DNA of 60,603 nt from NCBI RefSeq assembly GCF_003933245.1, contig NZ_QUSX01000005.1, positions 51,917 to 112,519 of the forward strand, read 5' to 3'. Positions 36,922 through 46,326 of the stretch are shown in pieces. Numbering within the stretch: position 1 is the first letter of the stretch; every line of letters starts with the position of its first letter. The DNA is from Maribacter algicola (GTDB taxonomy: Bacteria; Bacteroidota; Bacteroidia; Flavobacteriales; Flavobacteriaceae). The notes beneath the pieces are model-generated. The model saw only the letters and a list, made by a program, of their open reading frames with translations. It had not been told where the DNA came from and did no database searches. Both the position numbers and the translations under genes were made by a program.

Positions 36922-37487
36922 AGGGAGAATTTCCGATGTGCAAATATAAATAACTTCGCAAACAACCACCCCAAGAAACTTCCGATCAGGGCACCGGTCA
37001 ATACATCCAAAGGAAAATGCACACCGATATAAATCCGACTATAAGCTACCAACAAGGCCCAAAAAACTAAGGCCAAACGTATTAATCGGATTTGGGAACG
37101 TAATATAAAACCGAAGAAAATGGCCAATGCAAATGAATTTGAGGCGTGTGCTGAATAGTATCCGAATTTTCCTCCGCAATAGCTCTTTACCAACCTCATG
37201 AGGGAACTCACTTCCGGATCATGGCAGGGCCGTAACCTAGTAACACCATATTTAAAAAAGTTGCTAAGTTGATCGGATACCGTTATCAACAACGCAACCG
37301 TCACCACCAACACCAAGGTTCCTTTCAACCCGAATTTCCGATATGAAAGAATGAGCAGGAAAAGGTATAAGGGAAGGGCACTGAGCTTATGGGAAACAAA
37401 CTGCCAGTAAGTGTCCCAGGCAGGGGTGCCCAAACCATTTAAATAGATAAATACATCTTTGTCTAACTGCAGTAGCTGATCGAGCAT
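36918..37487 (-). CDS. PAP2-family phosphatase
   Basis: A 189-residue membrane phosphatase with about five helices. Motif 1 is KYGVTRLRPCHDP, motif 2 YYSAHASNSFA (with SAH instead of the classical SGH, a common Bacteroidota form), and motif 3 SRIYIGVHFPLDV. It likely removes phosphate from undecaprenyl-pyrophosphate or another lipid, which fits the coupled GT-C gene that releases a polyprenyl phosphate. Two bases separate it from the small acidic gene at 37490. Confidence 0.92.
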   Translation of the reverse strand: MLDQLLQLDKDVFIYLNGLGTPAWDTYWQFVSHKLSALPLYLFLLILSYRKFGLKGTLVLVVTVALLITVSDQLSNFFKYGVTRLRPCHDPEVSSLMRLVKSYCGGKFGYYSAHASNSFALAIFFGFILRSQIRLIRLALVFWALLVAYSRIYIGVHFPLDVLTGALIGSFLGWLFAKLFIFAHRKFSL

Positions 37488-37489
37488 CC

Positions 37490-37717
37490 CTAATCTTCGT
37501 ATCTCGAAACTTCCCTGTCATAAAAGGCCGTGGCCGCCTCAATTAGGTTTTCTGCTTCAGATTCCAGTTCCTTTTCGTCCTCCTTTGAAAATTCTTCCAA
37601 CCACTCCACCTCATCGTCCTCCAAATTGATGATAAACCTGGGATAATCGGTATGGATAACATAGATGGCATTTGGATAGTCCGTATTGTCGCCTAATATA
37701 AACTTGGGTAATTCCAT
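37490..37717 (-). CDS. Small acidic cytosolic protein, unknown
   Basis: A 75-residue protein starting at the ATG at 37717 (MELPKFILGDNTDYPN); the longer frame to 37756 adds 13 residues and runs into the MATE gene. It contains an Ile/Val-rich strand region (AIYVIHTDYPRFIINL) and then a very acidic C-terminal helix (EEFSKEDEKELESEAENLIE). No domain recognised. It shares a transcript with PAP2 and the ArnT-like gene by spacing. Confidence 0.7.
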   Translation of the reverse strand: MELPKFILGDNTDYPNAIYVIHTDYPRFIINLEDDEVEWLEEFSKEDEKELESEAENLIEAATAFYDREVSRYED

Positions 37718-37759
37718 TCTTGCATTTTTACTAAATTCCGATAAAGATACACCCAAAAA

Positions 37760-39130
37760 TTAGGTAGTCCGAATCAATTTTTGAGTCAAATAGTTAAACC
37801 GAATATACAACATAATCGCAGACGCCGTGAGGCCCGTAAGTAGTCCGACCCAAATCCCCACACTCTCCAAAGAGGTATGTAAACCTAGGTAATAGGAAAT
37901 GGGAAATCCGATCAACCAATAGGCCACAAAGGTAATGAAGGTGGGTATCTTAACATCCTGCAAGCCCCGCAAAGCACCTAAAACAACAACTTGAATCCCA
38001 TCCGAAATCTGAAAGAAGGCCGCGACCAATAACAGTTGCGAAGCCAATAAGATAACCTCTGTATTGTCCGTGAAATTCATCATGTCATCCTCATCCAAAT
38101 AAAGGGTGGGAAACCATTCACGACCCAAAAGGAACAAACCGGCAAAAACAATTTCCAACAACAAGGTCAGGAAAAAAATGGATTGGGCAATCCGTCTCAA
38201 TTCCCTGTAATCCTTAAGTCCTTTCTGATTGCCCACGCGTATCATGGCCGCCACTCCCAACCCCATCCCGAACATGAACGTCATACTGCTCAAGTTCAGC
38301 GCAATTTGGTTGGCAGCCTGTGGATTCTTTCCCAGTACCCCACTTAGCCAAATAGCGGCTGTAAAAATGGCCACCTCAAAAAACATCTGTAAGGCGGATG
38401 GAAATCCTAATGAAATTATTTTTCTTAAAACCAGTTTTTCGATGTTTTTTAGGTTAAAACCGGTTACATAATCATGGAATTTCTTTTTATTATTCAGTAA
38501 CATCCATAAATAAAATACCATTACAACTCTTGAAATTAGTGTTCCCAACGCCGCTCCTACAATACCCAATTCTGGAAATCCGAAGGTTCCAAATATTAAA
38601 AGATAGTTTAGAGTGATATTTACCACATTGGCTAAAATGGTTGCATACATGGGGTATCTCGTTTGGGACAAGCCATCGGAAAATTGCTTAAAGGCCTGAA
38701 AAACGATGAGCGGTACCAACGAAAAGGCCACCAAATCCAAATAGGGCATGGCAAGTTCCACCACTTCCTCCGGTTGCTCCATCATATACATCAATGGCTT
38801 GGCCAATAGAATTAGAAGAAATAACGAAAAACCCAAAATAGTACAGAGTACGAGTCCATGTTTTAGGGCACTCTTGGCATTTTGCTTGTTTCCGGCCCCA
38901 TCTGCTTCCGCTACCAAAGGGGTAATGGCCGTTGAAAACCCGATGCCCAGTGACATGGCAATGAACACAAAACTATTCCCCAACGAAACGGCAGCCAGTT
39001 CTGCCGTACCCAATTGCCCAACCATGATATTGTCCGCAAACTGCACAAAGGTATGGCCCAGCATCCCCAAGATGACGGGCACGGAAAGCTTTATGTTATA
39101 TGCGAATTCTTTGGTGTAGTTGGAAAACAC
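37760..39130 (-). CDS. MATE-family efflux transporter
   Basis: A 456-residue inner-membrane exporter of the MATE/NorM type with 12 predicted helices in two similar halves. Family signs are PVILGMLGHTFVQFADNIMVG at the N-terminus (the first ten residues of this suffice: PVILGMLGHT), GLSQTRYPM near 160 and GVLGKNPQAANQIALNL near 255. Drives drug or metabolite export with H+ or Na+. CAAAGATA at 39150-39157 reads TATCTTTG on the minus strand, a -7 element just upstream of its start, so it can be expressed apart from mazG. Confidence 0.92.
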   Translation of the reverse strand: MFSNYTKEFAYNIKLSVPVILGMLGHTFVQFADNIMVGQLGTAELAAVSLGNSFVFIAMSLGIGFSTAITPLVAEADGAGNKQNAKSALKHGLVLCTILGFSLFLLILLAKPLMYMMEQPEEVVELAMPYLDLVAFSLVPLIVFQAFKQFSDGLSQTRYPMYATILANVVNITLNYLLIFGTFGFPELGIVGAALGTLISRVVMVFYLWMLLNNKKKFHDYVTGFNLKNIEKLVLRKIISLGFPSALQMFFEVAIFTAAIWLSGVLGKNPQAANQIALNLSSMTFMFGMGLGVAAMIRVGNQKGLKDYRELRRIAQSIFFLTLLLEIVFAGLFLLGREWFPTLYLDEDDMMNFTDNTEVILLASQLLLVAAFFQISDGIQVVVLGALRGLQDVKIPTFITFVAYWLIGFPISYYLGLHTSLESVGIWVGLLTGLTASAIMLYIRFNYLTQKLIRTT

Positions 39131-39187
39131 GGTTGGAAATTTAAAAGGACAAAGATACTTTTATAAACCGATTTTAAAGGCAGGGAT

Positions 39188-39964
39188 TCAATCCATTTCC
39201 TTGGCCTTGTTCCAATAGGTGTCCATCTCGGCCAAGCTCATGTCCTTTAAGGCTTTTCCCTGCTTTTGCGCCTCGTTTTCCAAAAACTGAAACCGTTTGG
39301 AGAATTTTTTGTTGGTCCGCTCCAAGGCATTTTCAGGGTTTATTCCCAAGAATCGGGCATAGTTAATCATGGAGAAAAGCACATCCCCAAATTCCGATTC
39401 TATCCGATCTTTGTTTCCGTGCGAAACTTCCTCTTGCAATTCTCCCAATTCTTCCTGTAGTTTTTCAAAGACCTGCTCCGGTTGTTCCCAGTCAAAACCT
39501 ACACCGGCTACCTTATCTTGAATGCGGTTGGCCTTCACCAAAGCGGGCAGACTCTTGGGTACGCCTTGTAAAACGCTTTTCTTCCCTTCCTTCAGTTTTA
39601 TTTTTTCCCAATTCTGCTTTACCTCTTCTTCATTTTCAACTTTTACATCGCCATAAATGTGGGGATGCCTATTGATCAATTTCTCACAAATACCGTTCGC
39701 AACATCGGCAATATCAAAACTTCTGCTTTCCGAACCTATTTTAGCATAAAAAACGATATGTAGCAACAGGTCGCCCAACTCTCCCTTTACCTCATTTAAA
39801 TCATTGTCCAAAATGGCATCGCCCAATTCATAGGTTTCCTCGATGGTCAAGTGCCTAAGGCTCTCCATGGTCTGCTTTCTATCCCAGGGACACTGTTCCC
39901 GGAGCTCGTCCATAATGGTAAGCAAACGATCAAATGCCTTTAGTTTCTCCTCCCTTGTATTCAT
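39188..39964 (-). CDS. mazG: Nucleoside triphosphate pyrophosphohydrolase MazG
   Basis: A 258-residue enzyme that hydrolyses (d)NTPs to NMP and pyrophosphate and cleans aberrant nucleotides. Two MazG modules are present. The N-terminal one has CPWDRKQTMESLRHLTIEE and EETYELGDAI (metal-binding EExxE); a GDLLLHIVFYA segment follows. The C-terminal one has ELQEEVSHGNKDRIESEFGD. The length is right for full MazG. A -7 element TACTTTTG (minus strand, 39986-39979) is 15 bases upstream of the start. Cytosolic. Confidence 0.95.
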   Translation of the reverse strand: MNTREEKLKAFDRLLTIMDELREQCPWDRKQTMESLRHLTIEETYELGDAILDNDLNEVKGELGDLLLHIVFYAKIGSESRSFDIADVANGICEKLINRHPHIYGDVKVENEEEVKQNWEKIKLKEGKKSVLQGVPKSLPALVKANRIQDKVAGVGFDWEQPEQVFEKLQEELGELQEEVSHGNKDRIESEFGDVLFSMINYARFLGINPENALERTNKKFSKRFQFLENEAQKQGKALKDMSLAEMDTYWNKAKEMD

Positions 39965-40080
39965 TTCAAAAGTTTTTGCAAAAGTACAAATCTAAGGGTA
40001 CAGGCCATGTTGTATATTTTAGTAACTTGGGAGATTGTGATGCTTTCCATAAAACGCATCGGTACTAACGCAAAGAATAC

Positions 40081-40911
40081 ATGAAAAGAAGAGATTTTTT
40101 AGTCCGCTCCTCGCTTTTTTCGGCAGGTACGGTTCTTTTACCCTCGCTAAGTTTTGCCTCGGAAACGGATTTGAAATTCGGGATACAATTATATAGTTTT
40201 AGGGACCAGATGGCCAAGGATCCTTTGGGTACCTTGGAGCAGATAGCCGCCATCGGCATAAAGGAAATAGAATCCGCCAGGAGCAATAAAGGGCATTATT
40301 ACGGGCTAACGCCGAAAATCATGAAACAGGCCTGTGAGGATCTGGGGATGAAATTGGTCAGCGGACATGTACATCTTGATTCCGATTTTGAGAAAACAAT
40401 GGAAGAGGCCGCTGCCTCCGGACAAGACTATTTGATCTGTTCCTCCATGCCTTCAAACGGCCAAACTCTGGACAATTATAAAAAGGTGGCGGAGGAATTC
40501 AACAAGGCCGGCGAAGCTTGTCAAAAAATGGGCATTAAGTTCGGTTATCACAATCATGAATACGAATTTGAATCGGATCAAGGGCAAGTGCTTTACGATG
40601 TGCTAATGGACCAAACCGACCCAAATTTGGTGCATATGGAACTTGATTTGGGTTGGGTTGTAGTGGCCGGTAAGGACCCTTTGGACTATTTCAAAAAATA
40701 TCCGGGCAGGTTCCCACTTTGGCATCTAAAGGACATGGATATGGACAAAAAGGAAAGTACGGAATTTGGCAAAGGAGGTTTGGATATCCAGGCCATGATG
40801 AATAATCGGGAAGCCTCCGGTGTCAAACATATCCTTATCGAACAGGAGGAATATGCAAGCACCCCGTTGGAAAGCATGCAACACAATATGGATTTTCTAA
40901 ACAACCTCTAG
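40081..40911 (+). CDS. Secreted sugar phosphate isomerase/epimerase-like TIM barrel
   Basis: A 276-residue AP endonuclease 2/xylose-isomerase-like barrel. The leader KRRDFLVRSSLFSAGTVLLP is Tat-like, so it acts on free (not phosphorylated) sugars in the periplasm. KFGIQLYSFRDQM opens the barrel. Likely metal ligands are the Glu in GYHNHEYEF (about 165), His/Glu in HMELDLGW (about 188) and the Glu in LIEQEEY near 262. Such enzymes accompany 3-keto-sugar dehydrogenases. First gene of an eight-gene operon, ending directly against the next start codon. Confidence 0.88.
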   Translation: MKRRDFLVRSSLFSAGTVLLPSLSFASETDLKFGIQLYSFRDQMAKDPLGTLEQIAAIGIKEIESARSNKGHYYGLTPKIMKQACEDLGMKLVSGHVHLDSDFEKTMEEAAASGQDYLICSSMPSNGQTLDNYKKVAEEFNKAGEACQKMGIKFGYHNHEYEFESDQGQVLYDVLMDQTDPNLVHMELDLGWVVVAGKDPLDYFKKYPGRFPLWHLKDMDMDKKESTEFGKGGLDIQAMMNNREASGVKHILIEQEEYASTPLESMQHNMDFLNNL

Positions 40912-42564
40912 ATGTCAAAACAATACCTTTTTGGTCTAATGCTGCTTCTAGCGTTTTTCACGGCCTGTGAAAATCGGGAAAAAACAACCTATGATGTGGT
41001 GATACGAAACGGACAGATTTTGGATGGCTCCGGCAAGGCATCCTTTACCGGTGATATTGCCATCAATGCCGATACCATTGCGGCCATAGGCTCCCTTGAA
41101 AATGCGGTAGGCAAAGCTGAAATCGACGCTACCGGGCTTTCGGTCGCGCCGGGCTTCATCAACATGTTAAGCTGGGCCAACATCTCCCTTTTGGAAGATG
41201 GGCGTTCCCAAGGGGATATTCGGCAAGGAGTTACACTTGAAGTATTGGGCGAGGGTTCTTCCATGGGACCTTTAAGCGAGCAAATGAAGCAGGAAATGAA
41301 GGACGGGCAGGGCGATATCAAATACGATATCCCATGGACTTCCTTAGGAGAGTACTTGACATATTTGGAACAAAAGGGCATCTCTACCAATGTCGCCTCC
41401 TTTGTTGGGAATGCAACGTTGCGGGAGTATGCCATCGGTATAGAAAAAAGACCTCCTTCGCCCGAAGAAATGGAAACCATGAAAAACCTGTTGCGGCAAG
41501 GTATGGAAGAAGGTGCCGTTGGATTGTCCACTTCCTTGATCTATGTTCCTAGCGGACACGCCCAAACCGATGAAATTATAGAACTGGCCAAAGTAGTGGC
41601 CGAGTATGAAGGTATGTATATTTCCCACATCCGGGACGAGGAAGGCGGGCTCCTAGAAGCTGTGGACGAACTGATTACCATTTCAAGGGAAGCGAAACTC
41701 CCTGCGGAAATTTATCACTTTAAGGCATCGGGGAACGCGAATTGGCATTTGTTGGACAGTGCGATTACCATGGTAAACGCCGCCCGTGCCGAAGGTCTGG
41801 CCATCACGACGGATATGTACATGTACAACGCCAGTTCTACGGGATTGAACGTGGTACTTCCGGCATGGGCCAAGGAAGGGGGGCACAAGTCCACCATTGC
41901 CTTGATGGAAAACCCGGTCACGCGAAAAAAAATGATGGACGAGATCGACTTTCATGTACCGCCCGAGAATATTTTGCTCGTGGGATTCAGGAACAAGGAC
42001 TTGAGGCATTTAATAGGCAAGACCTTGGCGGATGTCGCCCAGGAACGCCAAAAATCGGCCAACGAAACCTTGGTGGACCTTATCTACGAGGATGATAGCA
42101 GGATTCAGGTGGTCTATTTTTCCATGTCCGAGGAAAACGTAAAAAAGAAATTGAAACTGCCCTACATGAGCATTTGTTCCGATGCGGGTTCTTATTCCAA
42201 TGAGGGCGTATTTTTGGAGCAAAGTACCCATCCCCGCGCCTACGGCTCCTTTGCCCGTTTGTTGGGTCATTTTGTGCGAGATGAAAAAGTGATTTCCCTG
42301 GAAGAGGCTATTTATAAGTTGACGACACTACCGGCCACCAACCTCAAGTTGAAGAAAAGAGGTGCTTTAAAAGCCGGGTATTTTGCCGATGTGGTCGTCT
42401 TCGACCCAAACACCATCAAGGCAAACGCCACTTTTGAGGAACCCCACCAATATGCAACGGGCATGCAACAAGTCTTCGTCAATGGGGGACATGTATTGAA
42501 AGACGGGGAACATACGGGTACCCTTTCGGGCCGATTCGTAAAAGGTCCGGGGGCCACACAATAA
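40912..42564 (+). CDS. D-aminoacylase-like amidohydrolase, lipoprotein
   Basis: A 550-residue amidohydrolase of the N-acyl-D-amino-acid deacylase family. A lipobox TAC (Cys near 19) anchors it to a membrane. VIRNGQILDGSGKA starts the small beta-domain. Family zinc sites are usually an HxH after the first strand; here that position reads SVAPGFINMLSWANISLL, so the HxH is replaced by LSW, which is notable. YISHIRDEEGGLLEAV and IYHFKASGNANWH carry later His/Lys ligands. MYNASSTGLN and CSDAGSYS follow. Deacylation of N-acyl amino sugars or D-amino acids fits; loss of HxH may change metal use. Confidence 0.85.
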   Translation: MSKQYLFGLMLLLAFFTACENREKTTYDVVIRNGQILDGSGKASFTGDIAINADTIAAIGSLENAVGKAEIDATGLSVAPGFINMLSWANISLLEDGRSQGDIRQGVTLEVLGEGSSMGPLSEQMKQEMKDGQGDIKYDIPWTSLGEYLTYLEQKGISTNVASFVGNATLREYAIGIEKRPPSPEEMETMKNLLRQGMEEGAVGLSTSLIYVPSGHAQTDEIIELAKVVAEYEGMYISHIRDEEGGLLEAVDELITISREAKLPAEIYHFKASGNANWHLLDSAITMVNAARAEGLAITTDMYMYNASSTGLNVVLPAWAKEGGHKSTIALMENPVTRKKMMDEIDFHVPPENILLVGFRNKDLRHLIGKTLADVAQERQKSANETLVDLIYEDDSRIQVVYFSMSEENVKKKLKLPYMSICSDAGSYSNEGVFLEQSTHPRAYGSFARLLGHFVRDEKVISLEEAIYKLTTLPATNLKLKKRGALKAGYFADVVVFDPNTIKANATFEEPHQYATGMQQVFVNGGHVLKDGEHTGTLSGRFVKGPGATQ

Positions 42565-42587
42565 ATACCATTTAAATCAAATTCACA

Positions 42588-43472
42588 ATGAAAGTTCTGT
42601 ACATTTTTTTAGTATCTCTCCTTTTGAATTCTAATATCAAAGCCCAAGATATTATCGAAGAGGGCGCTACGCTTCAATTGGTCTCGGAGGAGTTTAAGTT
42701 TACCGAAGGTCCGGCGAGGGATTCCGAGGGAAATGTGTATTTCACGGACCAGCCTAACGACCGCATCGTTAAATGGGACGCGATGACAAATTCGGTTTCG
42801 GACTGGATGTCGCCTAGTGGACGTTCCAACGGACTTTATTTTGATGCCAATGGCAATCTGATTTCCTGTGCCGATAATAAAAATGAACTATGGAAAATCG
42901 ACCCGAATAAGAACGTTACTGTTTTGGTGGACAAATTTGAAGGGAAATTCTTGGGCGGCCCCAACGATTTGTGGATCGATAAAAAAGGGGGCATCTACAT
43001 TACAGATCCCTTGTATAAAAGGGATTGGTGGGGCACAAGAGAACCTGAGGTAGAAAAAAGAAGGGTATATTATTTGGCTCCTGGTAGCGAGGAACTCAAA
43101 ATCGTAGCGGAAGACTTTGTCATGCCCAACGGTATCATCGGCTCCAAGAACGGCAAGAAATTGTATGTGGCGGACATAGGCGATAAAAAAACATACGAAT
43201 TTACCATAAACAAGGACGGAAGCCTATCGGAACGAAAACTGTTCTGCGAAATGGGATCAGATGGGATGACCCTTGACAAAAAGGGCAATGTATACCTTAC
43301 AGGTCAGGGCGTTACCGTTTTTGATAAAAGCGGAAAACAAATTGAACATATCGATGTCCAGGAAAATTGGACGGCGAACGTCACCTTTGGAGGACCCAAA
43401 AAAGACCTGCTTTTTATCACCGCAATGGATGCGGTGTATACCTTACAAATGAACGTAAAAGGAGCACACTAA
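42588..43472 (+). CDS. Secreted SMP-30/gluconolactonase-like protein
   Basis: A 294-residue, six-bladed beta-propeller lactonase family protein with signal peptide (MKVLYIFLVSLLLNSNIKAQ). EGPARDSEGNVYFTDQ holds the first metal-binding Glu (about 39), GGPNDLWIDKKG the conserved Asn/Asp, and MPNGIIGSKNGKKLYVAD the later Asn. It would open sugar lactones produced by a dehydrogenase. 23 bases after the aminoacylase-like gene. Confidence 0.9.
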   Translation: MKVLYIFLVSLLLNSNIKAQDIIEEGATLQLVSEEFKFTEGPARDSEGNVYFTDQPNDRIVKWDAMTNSVSDWMSPSGRSNGLYFDANGNLISCADNKNELWKIDPNKNVTVLVDKFEGKFLGGPNDLWIDKKGGIYITDPLYKRDWWGTREPEVEKRRVYYLAPGSEELKIVAEDFVMPNGIIGSKNGKKLYVADIGDKKTYEFTINKDGSLSERKLFCEMGSDGMTLDKKGNVYLTGQGVTVFDKSGKQIEHIDVQENWTANVTFGGPKKDLLFITAMDAVYTLQMNVKGAH

Positions 43473-43484
43473 AACCAAAATACG

Positions 43485-43943
43485 ATGACTTGGAAAAATT
43501 TATTCGACAAGCAAGAATGCGAGGAAACCATTGGGCGTGTCAACAAGTTGACCCCAAAAACAGCTCCCAATTGGGGCAAAATGAACGTCTCGCAGATGTT
43601 GGCACACTGTAACGTTGCCTACGAAACTACCTTTACGGATAAGTATCCCAAACCAAAAGGACTTCAAAAATTCTTGATCAAGCTATTGGCAAAAAATACC
43701 GTTGTAGGGCCCAAACCCTACAAGAAAAACGGACCCACTTCGCCCGTTTTTAGGATCAGTGATGAACGGGATTTTGAGAAAGAAAAAAACAATCTCATTT
43801 CCAACATGCGAAAGACCCAAGAACTTGGGTCGGCCCACTTTGACGGGAAGGAATCCCATGCCTTTGGCCCCCTGACCCAGTCGGAATGGAACACCTTGTT
43901 TTCAAAACATCTGGACCATCACCTACAGCAATTTGGAGTTTAA
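43485..43943 (+). CDS. DUF1569 domain protein
   Basis: A 152-residue protein of the DUF1569/DinB-like four-helix bundle type. Hallmarks are WGKMNVSQMLAHCNVAYE near 30-47, GPKPYKKNGPTSP, and a C-terminal FGPLTQSEWNTLFSKHLDHHLQQFGV (last 12 shown: KHLDHHLQQFGV) with His residues that could bind metal. No leader, so it is a cytosolic member of an otherwise exported-enzyme operon. Function unknown; bacillithiol or small-thiol transferases share the fold. Confidence 0.85.
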   Translation: MTWKNLFDKQECEETIGRVNKLTPKTAPNWGKMNVSQMLAHCNVAYETTFTDKYPKPKGLQKFLIKLLAKNTVVGPKPYKKNGPTSPVFRISDERDFEKEKNNLISNMRKTQELGSAHFDGKESHAFGPLTQSEWNTLFSKHLDHHLQQFGV

Positions 43944-43991
43944 ACATGAAATTTTAATTCTATCTCTTTAAAAAGTATAAACCAACCAACT

Positions 43992-44714
43992 ATGACAGCG
44001 TATATTTTTGAAATTATCGGCACGGGAATGCTTATTCTTATCGGTAACGGAGTCGTTGCAAACCTTGTTTTAAAAGGCACCAAAGGTGCTGATAGCGGCT
44101 GGATAGGCATTTCCCTCGCTTGGGGGATAGCCGTATTCATTGGAGTTTTTATATCTGCTGATGTCAGCGGCGCCCATTTGAATCCCGCTGTCACCATTGG
44201 TCTTGCCGCCGCCGGAAAATTTTCCTGGACTTTGGTGCCCGGTTATATTATCGCCCAAATTTTTGGGGCCATGATCGGTAATTTTTTGGTATGGCTCACC
44301 TATAAAAAACAATATGATCTGACCGAGGATACCGATGCCGTTTTGGCCACCTTCAGTACGGCACCGGCAGTGCGAAGCTATGGTTGGAACGTGGTTACCG
44401 AAGCGATCGGCACCTTCGCCCTCGTTTTTGGGGTGTTCTACATCGCTGGTGGGGCCTTGGCCAACGAACCCATTTCCCTGGGGTCCCTAGATGCCCTCCC
44501 CGTTGCCCTGTTGGTGATGGGCATCGGTTTTGGATTGGGAGGCCCCACGGGCTATGCCATCAATCCAGCTAGGGATTTGGGGCCACGGATCATGCATGCC
44601 ATCCTACCTTTAAAAAATAAAGGAAAGAGCGATTGGAGCTATGCTTGGGTACCTGTTGTGGGCCCGGTTATAGGTGCTCTTATGGCAGCAGGCGTATTTT
44701 TGTTATTGAATTAA
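43992..44714 (+). CDS. MIP-family channel, GlpF/aquaporin-like
   Basis: A 240-residue six-helix channel with two half-helices. The NPA motifs are HLNPAVTIGLA (about 61) and AINPARDLGPR (about 190). The Asp-Leu-Gly-Pro-Arg after the second NPA is the aquaglyceroporin form, supporting passage of glycerol or other small polyols over water alone. 48 bases after the DUF1569 gene and 10 before the esterase, within the operon. No glycerol kinase or dehydrogenase lies nearby, so the substrate is open. Confidence 0.93.
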   Translation: MTAYIFEIIGTGMLILIGNGVVANLVLKGTKGADSGWIGISLAWGIAVFIGVFISADVSGAHLNPAVTIGLAAAGKFSWTLVPGYIIAQIFGAMIGNFLVWLTYKKQYDLTEDTDAVLATFSTAPAVRSYGWNVVTEAIGTFALVFGVFYIAGGALANEPISLGSLDALPVALLVMGIGFGLGGPTGYAINPARDLGPRIMHAILPLKNKGKSDWSYAWVPVVGPVIGALMAAGVFLLLN

Positions 44715-44724
44715 TTAGATAGTT

Positions 44725-45582
44725 ATGAAGCATATAATCAAAGTTTTAGTCCTTTGCTTTTCAAGCAGCCTTTTTGCCCAACAATACATTGAACTGCCCC
44801 ATGAAACCCCTTCAAACGTGCAATGGGAAGGGGGCGAGAAGGAATACTTTTCTGATATTTGGCAGACCCAAGTGGTCACGAACGTCTCTATCCCCACCTT
44901 AGAGGTATTTGCCCCCGAAAACCCCAATGGCACAAGTGTTATTGTGGCCCCAGGAGGTGGCCTGTATGCCTTGAGCATAGAGAGTGAAGGCAAGCAAGTT
45001 GCCAAATGGTTGGCAGAAAGGGGGATTACGGCCTTTGTGTTGAAATACCGATTGGTCCCCACTGGTACGGACGGTGTCCAGGAAATTACCGAAGAAGGCG
45101 CCACCAATCCCATGCAAATTATGCAACGGGTAGCACCGGTGCTTCCTTTATCGGTTCAGGATGGACTCAACGCCATTGCCAATGTTCGGTCAAATGCCCA
45201 AAAATATGCACTGGACCCAAATAAAATCGGTTTTATGGGCTTTTCCGCCGGGGGTGCCGTCACCATGGGCGTGGCCTACAACTACAATGAAAAAAATAGG
45301 CCCGACTTCCTAGTGCCTGTATATCCTTGGACCACGGCCCAACCTGTCCAAACGGTACCCAAAGACGCCCCTCCCATGCTGATCATTTGTGCCACGGACG
45401 ACCCGTTGGGACTGGCTGCCGGGAGCATTGAACTCTATTCCTCATGGCTCAAGGAAAACAAAACTGTGGGCCTACACATGTATTCCAAAGGCGGACACGG
45501 ATTTGGAATGAAACAACAAAACCTACCCTCGGATGATTGGATCCAGCGTTTTTATGATTGGTGGGAGGTGGAGATAAATTAA
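44725..45582 (+). CDS. Secreted alpha/beta-hydrolase esterase
   Basis: A 285-residue esterase with signal peptide (ending SLFAQ). VIVAPGGGLYALSIESEG gives the oxyanion-hole glycines, GFSAGGAVTMG the nucleophile Ser (about 174), CATDDPLGL the Asp, and SKGGHGFGM the His (about 258). This is the acetyl-xylan esterase/pectin acetylesterase-like branch (BD-FAE type), so removal of acetyl groups from a polysaccharide is likely. Member of the 40-48 kb operon. Confidence 0.9.
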   Translation: MKHIIKVLVLCFSSSLFAQQYIELPHETPSNVQWEGGEKEYFSDIWQTQVVTNVSIPTLEVFAPENPNGTSVIVAPGGGLYALSIESEGKQVAKWLAERGITAFVLKYRLVPTGTDGVQEITEEGATNPMQIMQRVAPVLPLSVQDGLNAIANVRSNAQKYALDPNKIGFMGFSAGGAVTMGVAYNYNEKNRPDFLVPVYPWTTAQPVQTVPKDAPPMLIICATDDPLGLAAGSIELYSSWLKENKTVGLHMYSKGGHGFGMKQQNLPSDDWIQRFYDWWEVEIN

Positions 45583-45648
45583 AAGAAAGTTGACCAGACC
45601 AATTAAAAAATTTTTACCAAAATTAAGTTCAATTGCTTGCTATATAAA

Positions 45649-46317
45649 ATGTACCCGATCATTAGAATAAACTTTATTTCGTTAATTTTTTTAATTACAA
45701 ATTTTTGTCTTTCTGCCCAAGAAAAACCTGCTTTTGAGGAGGAAGTAATGGTATTGACCCAAAAAAACGATTCCCTTTGGGACCCAAACAAGGAGACCAT
45801 TGTTTTTACGGGGAGTTCCAGTATCCGTAAATGGGACAATTTACAAGCCTCCTTTCCAGAGCATCAGGTCATAAATGCCGGTTTTGGCGGATCCCAAGCC
45901 CATGACCTTTTATACTATCTGGACACGTTGGTCATCAGATACAACCCTAGCAAGGTCTTTATCTATGAAGGCGACAATGATATATCGGCCAAAAAAAGAC
46001 CACGGGAGATTATCGGTACCACGAGGACCATTATTGATAAACTCAAAGGGCAAAATCCGGAAATGCAGATTGTGTTGATATCGGCCAAACCTAGTATTAG
46101 CCGCTGGAACTTGAGAGGAAAATACAAAAGACTTAACAGGAAGTTCGAAAGGCTAAGCAAAAGAGATGAAGCCTTGCTTTATGTGGATGTTTGGAATCCC
46201 ATGTTGAATGGGAAAGAAGTCAAAAAGGATATCTTTGTATCAGATGGACTTCACATGAACCAAAAAGGATATGATATTTGGTTCCATGCCATGCAAGATT
46301 TAGTAAATAACCCCTAA
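45649..46317 (+). CDS. Secreted GDSL/SGNH esterase
   Basis: A 222-residue protein from the ATG at 45649 (MYPIIRINFISLIFLITNFC, signal peptide ending CLSAQ). Block I is FTGSSSIRKWDNL (nucleophile Ser near 55), GFGGSQAHDL gives the block II Gly, YEGDNDISAKK block III, and SDGLHMNQKGYDIW block V with Asp and His. It is a carbohydrate-esterase-like SGNH family common in glycan operons. A 4-codon upstream extension starting with TTG (45637) is possible but unneeded. AT-rich 5' end compared with its neighbours. Confidence 0.9.
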   Translation: MYPIIRINFISLIFLITNFCLSAQEKPAFEEEVMVLTQKNDSLWDPNKETIVFTGSSSIRKWDNLQASFPEHQVINAGFGGSQAHDLLYYLDTLVIRYNPSKVFIYEGDNDISAKKRPREIIGTTRTIIDKLKGQNPEMQIVLISAKPSISRWNLRGKYKRLNRKFERLSKRDEALLYVDVWNPMLNGKEVKKDIFVSDGLHMNQKGYDIWFHAMQDLVNNP

Positions 46318-46326
46318 ACCATAGCA

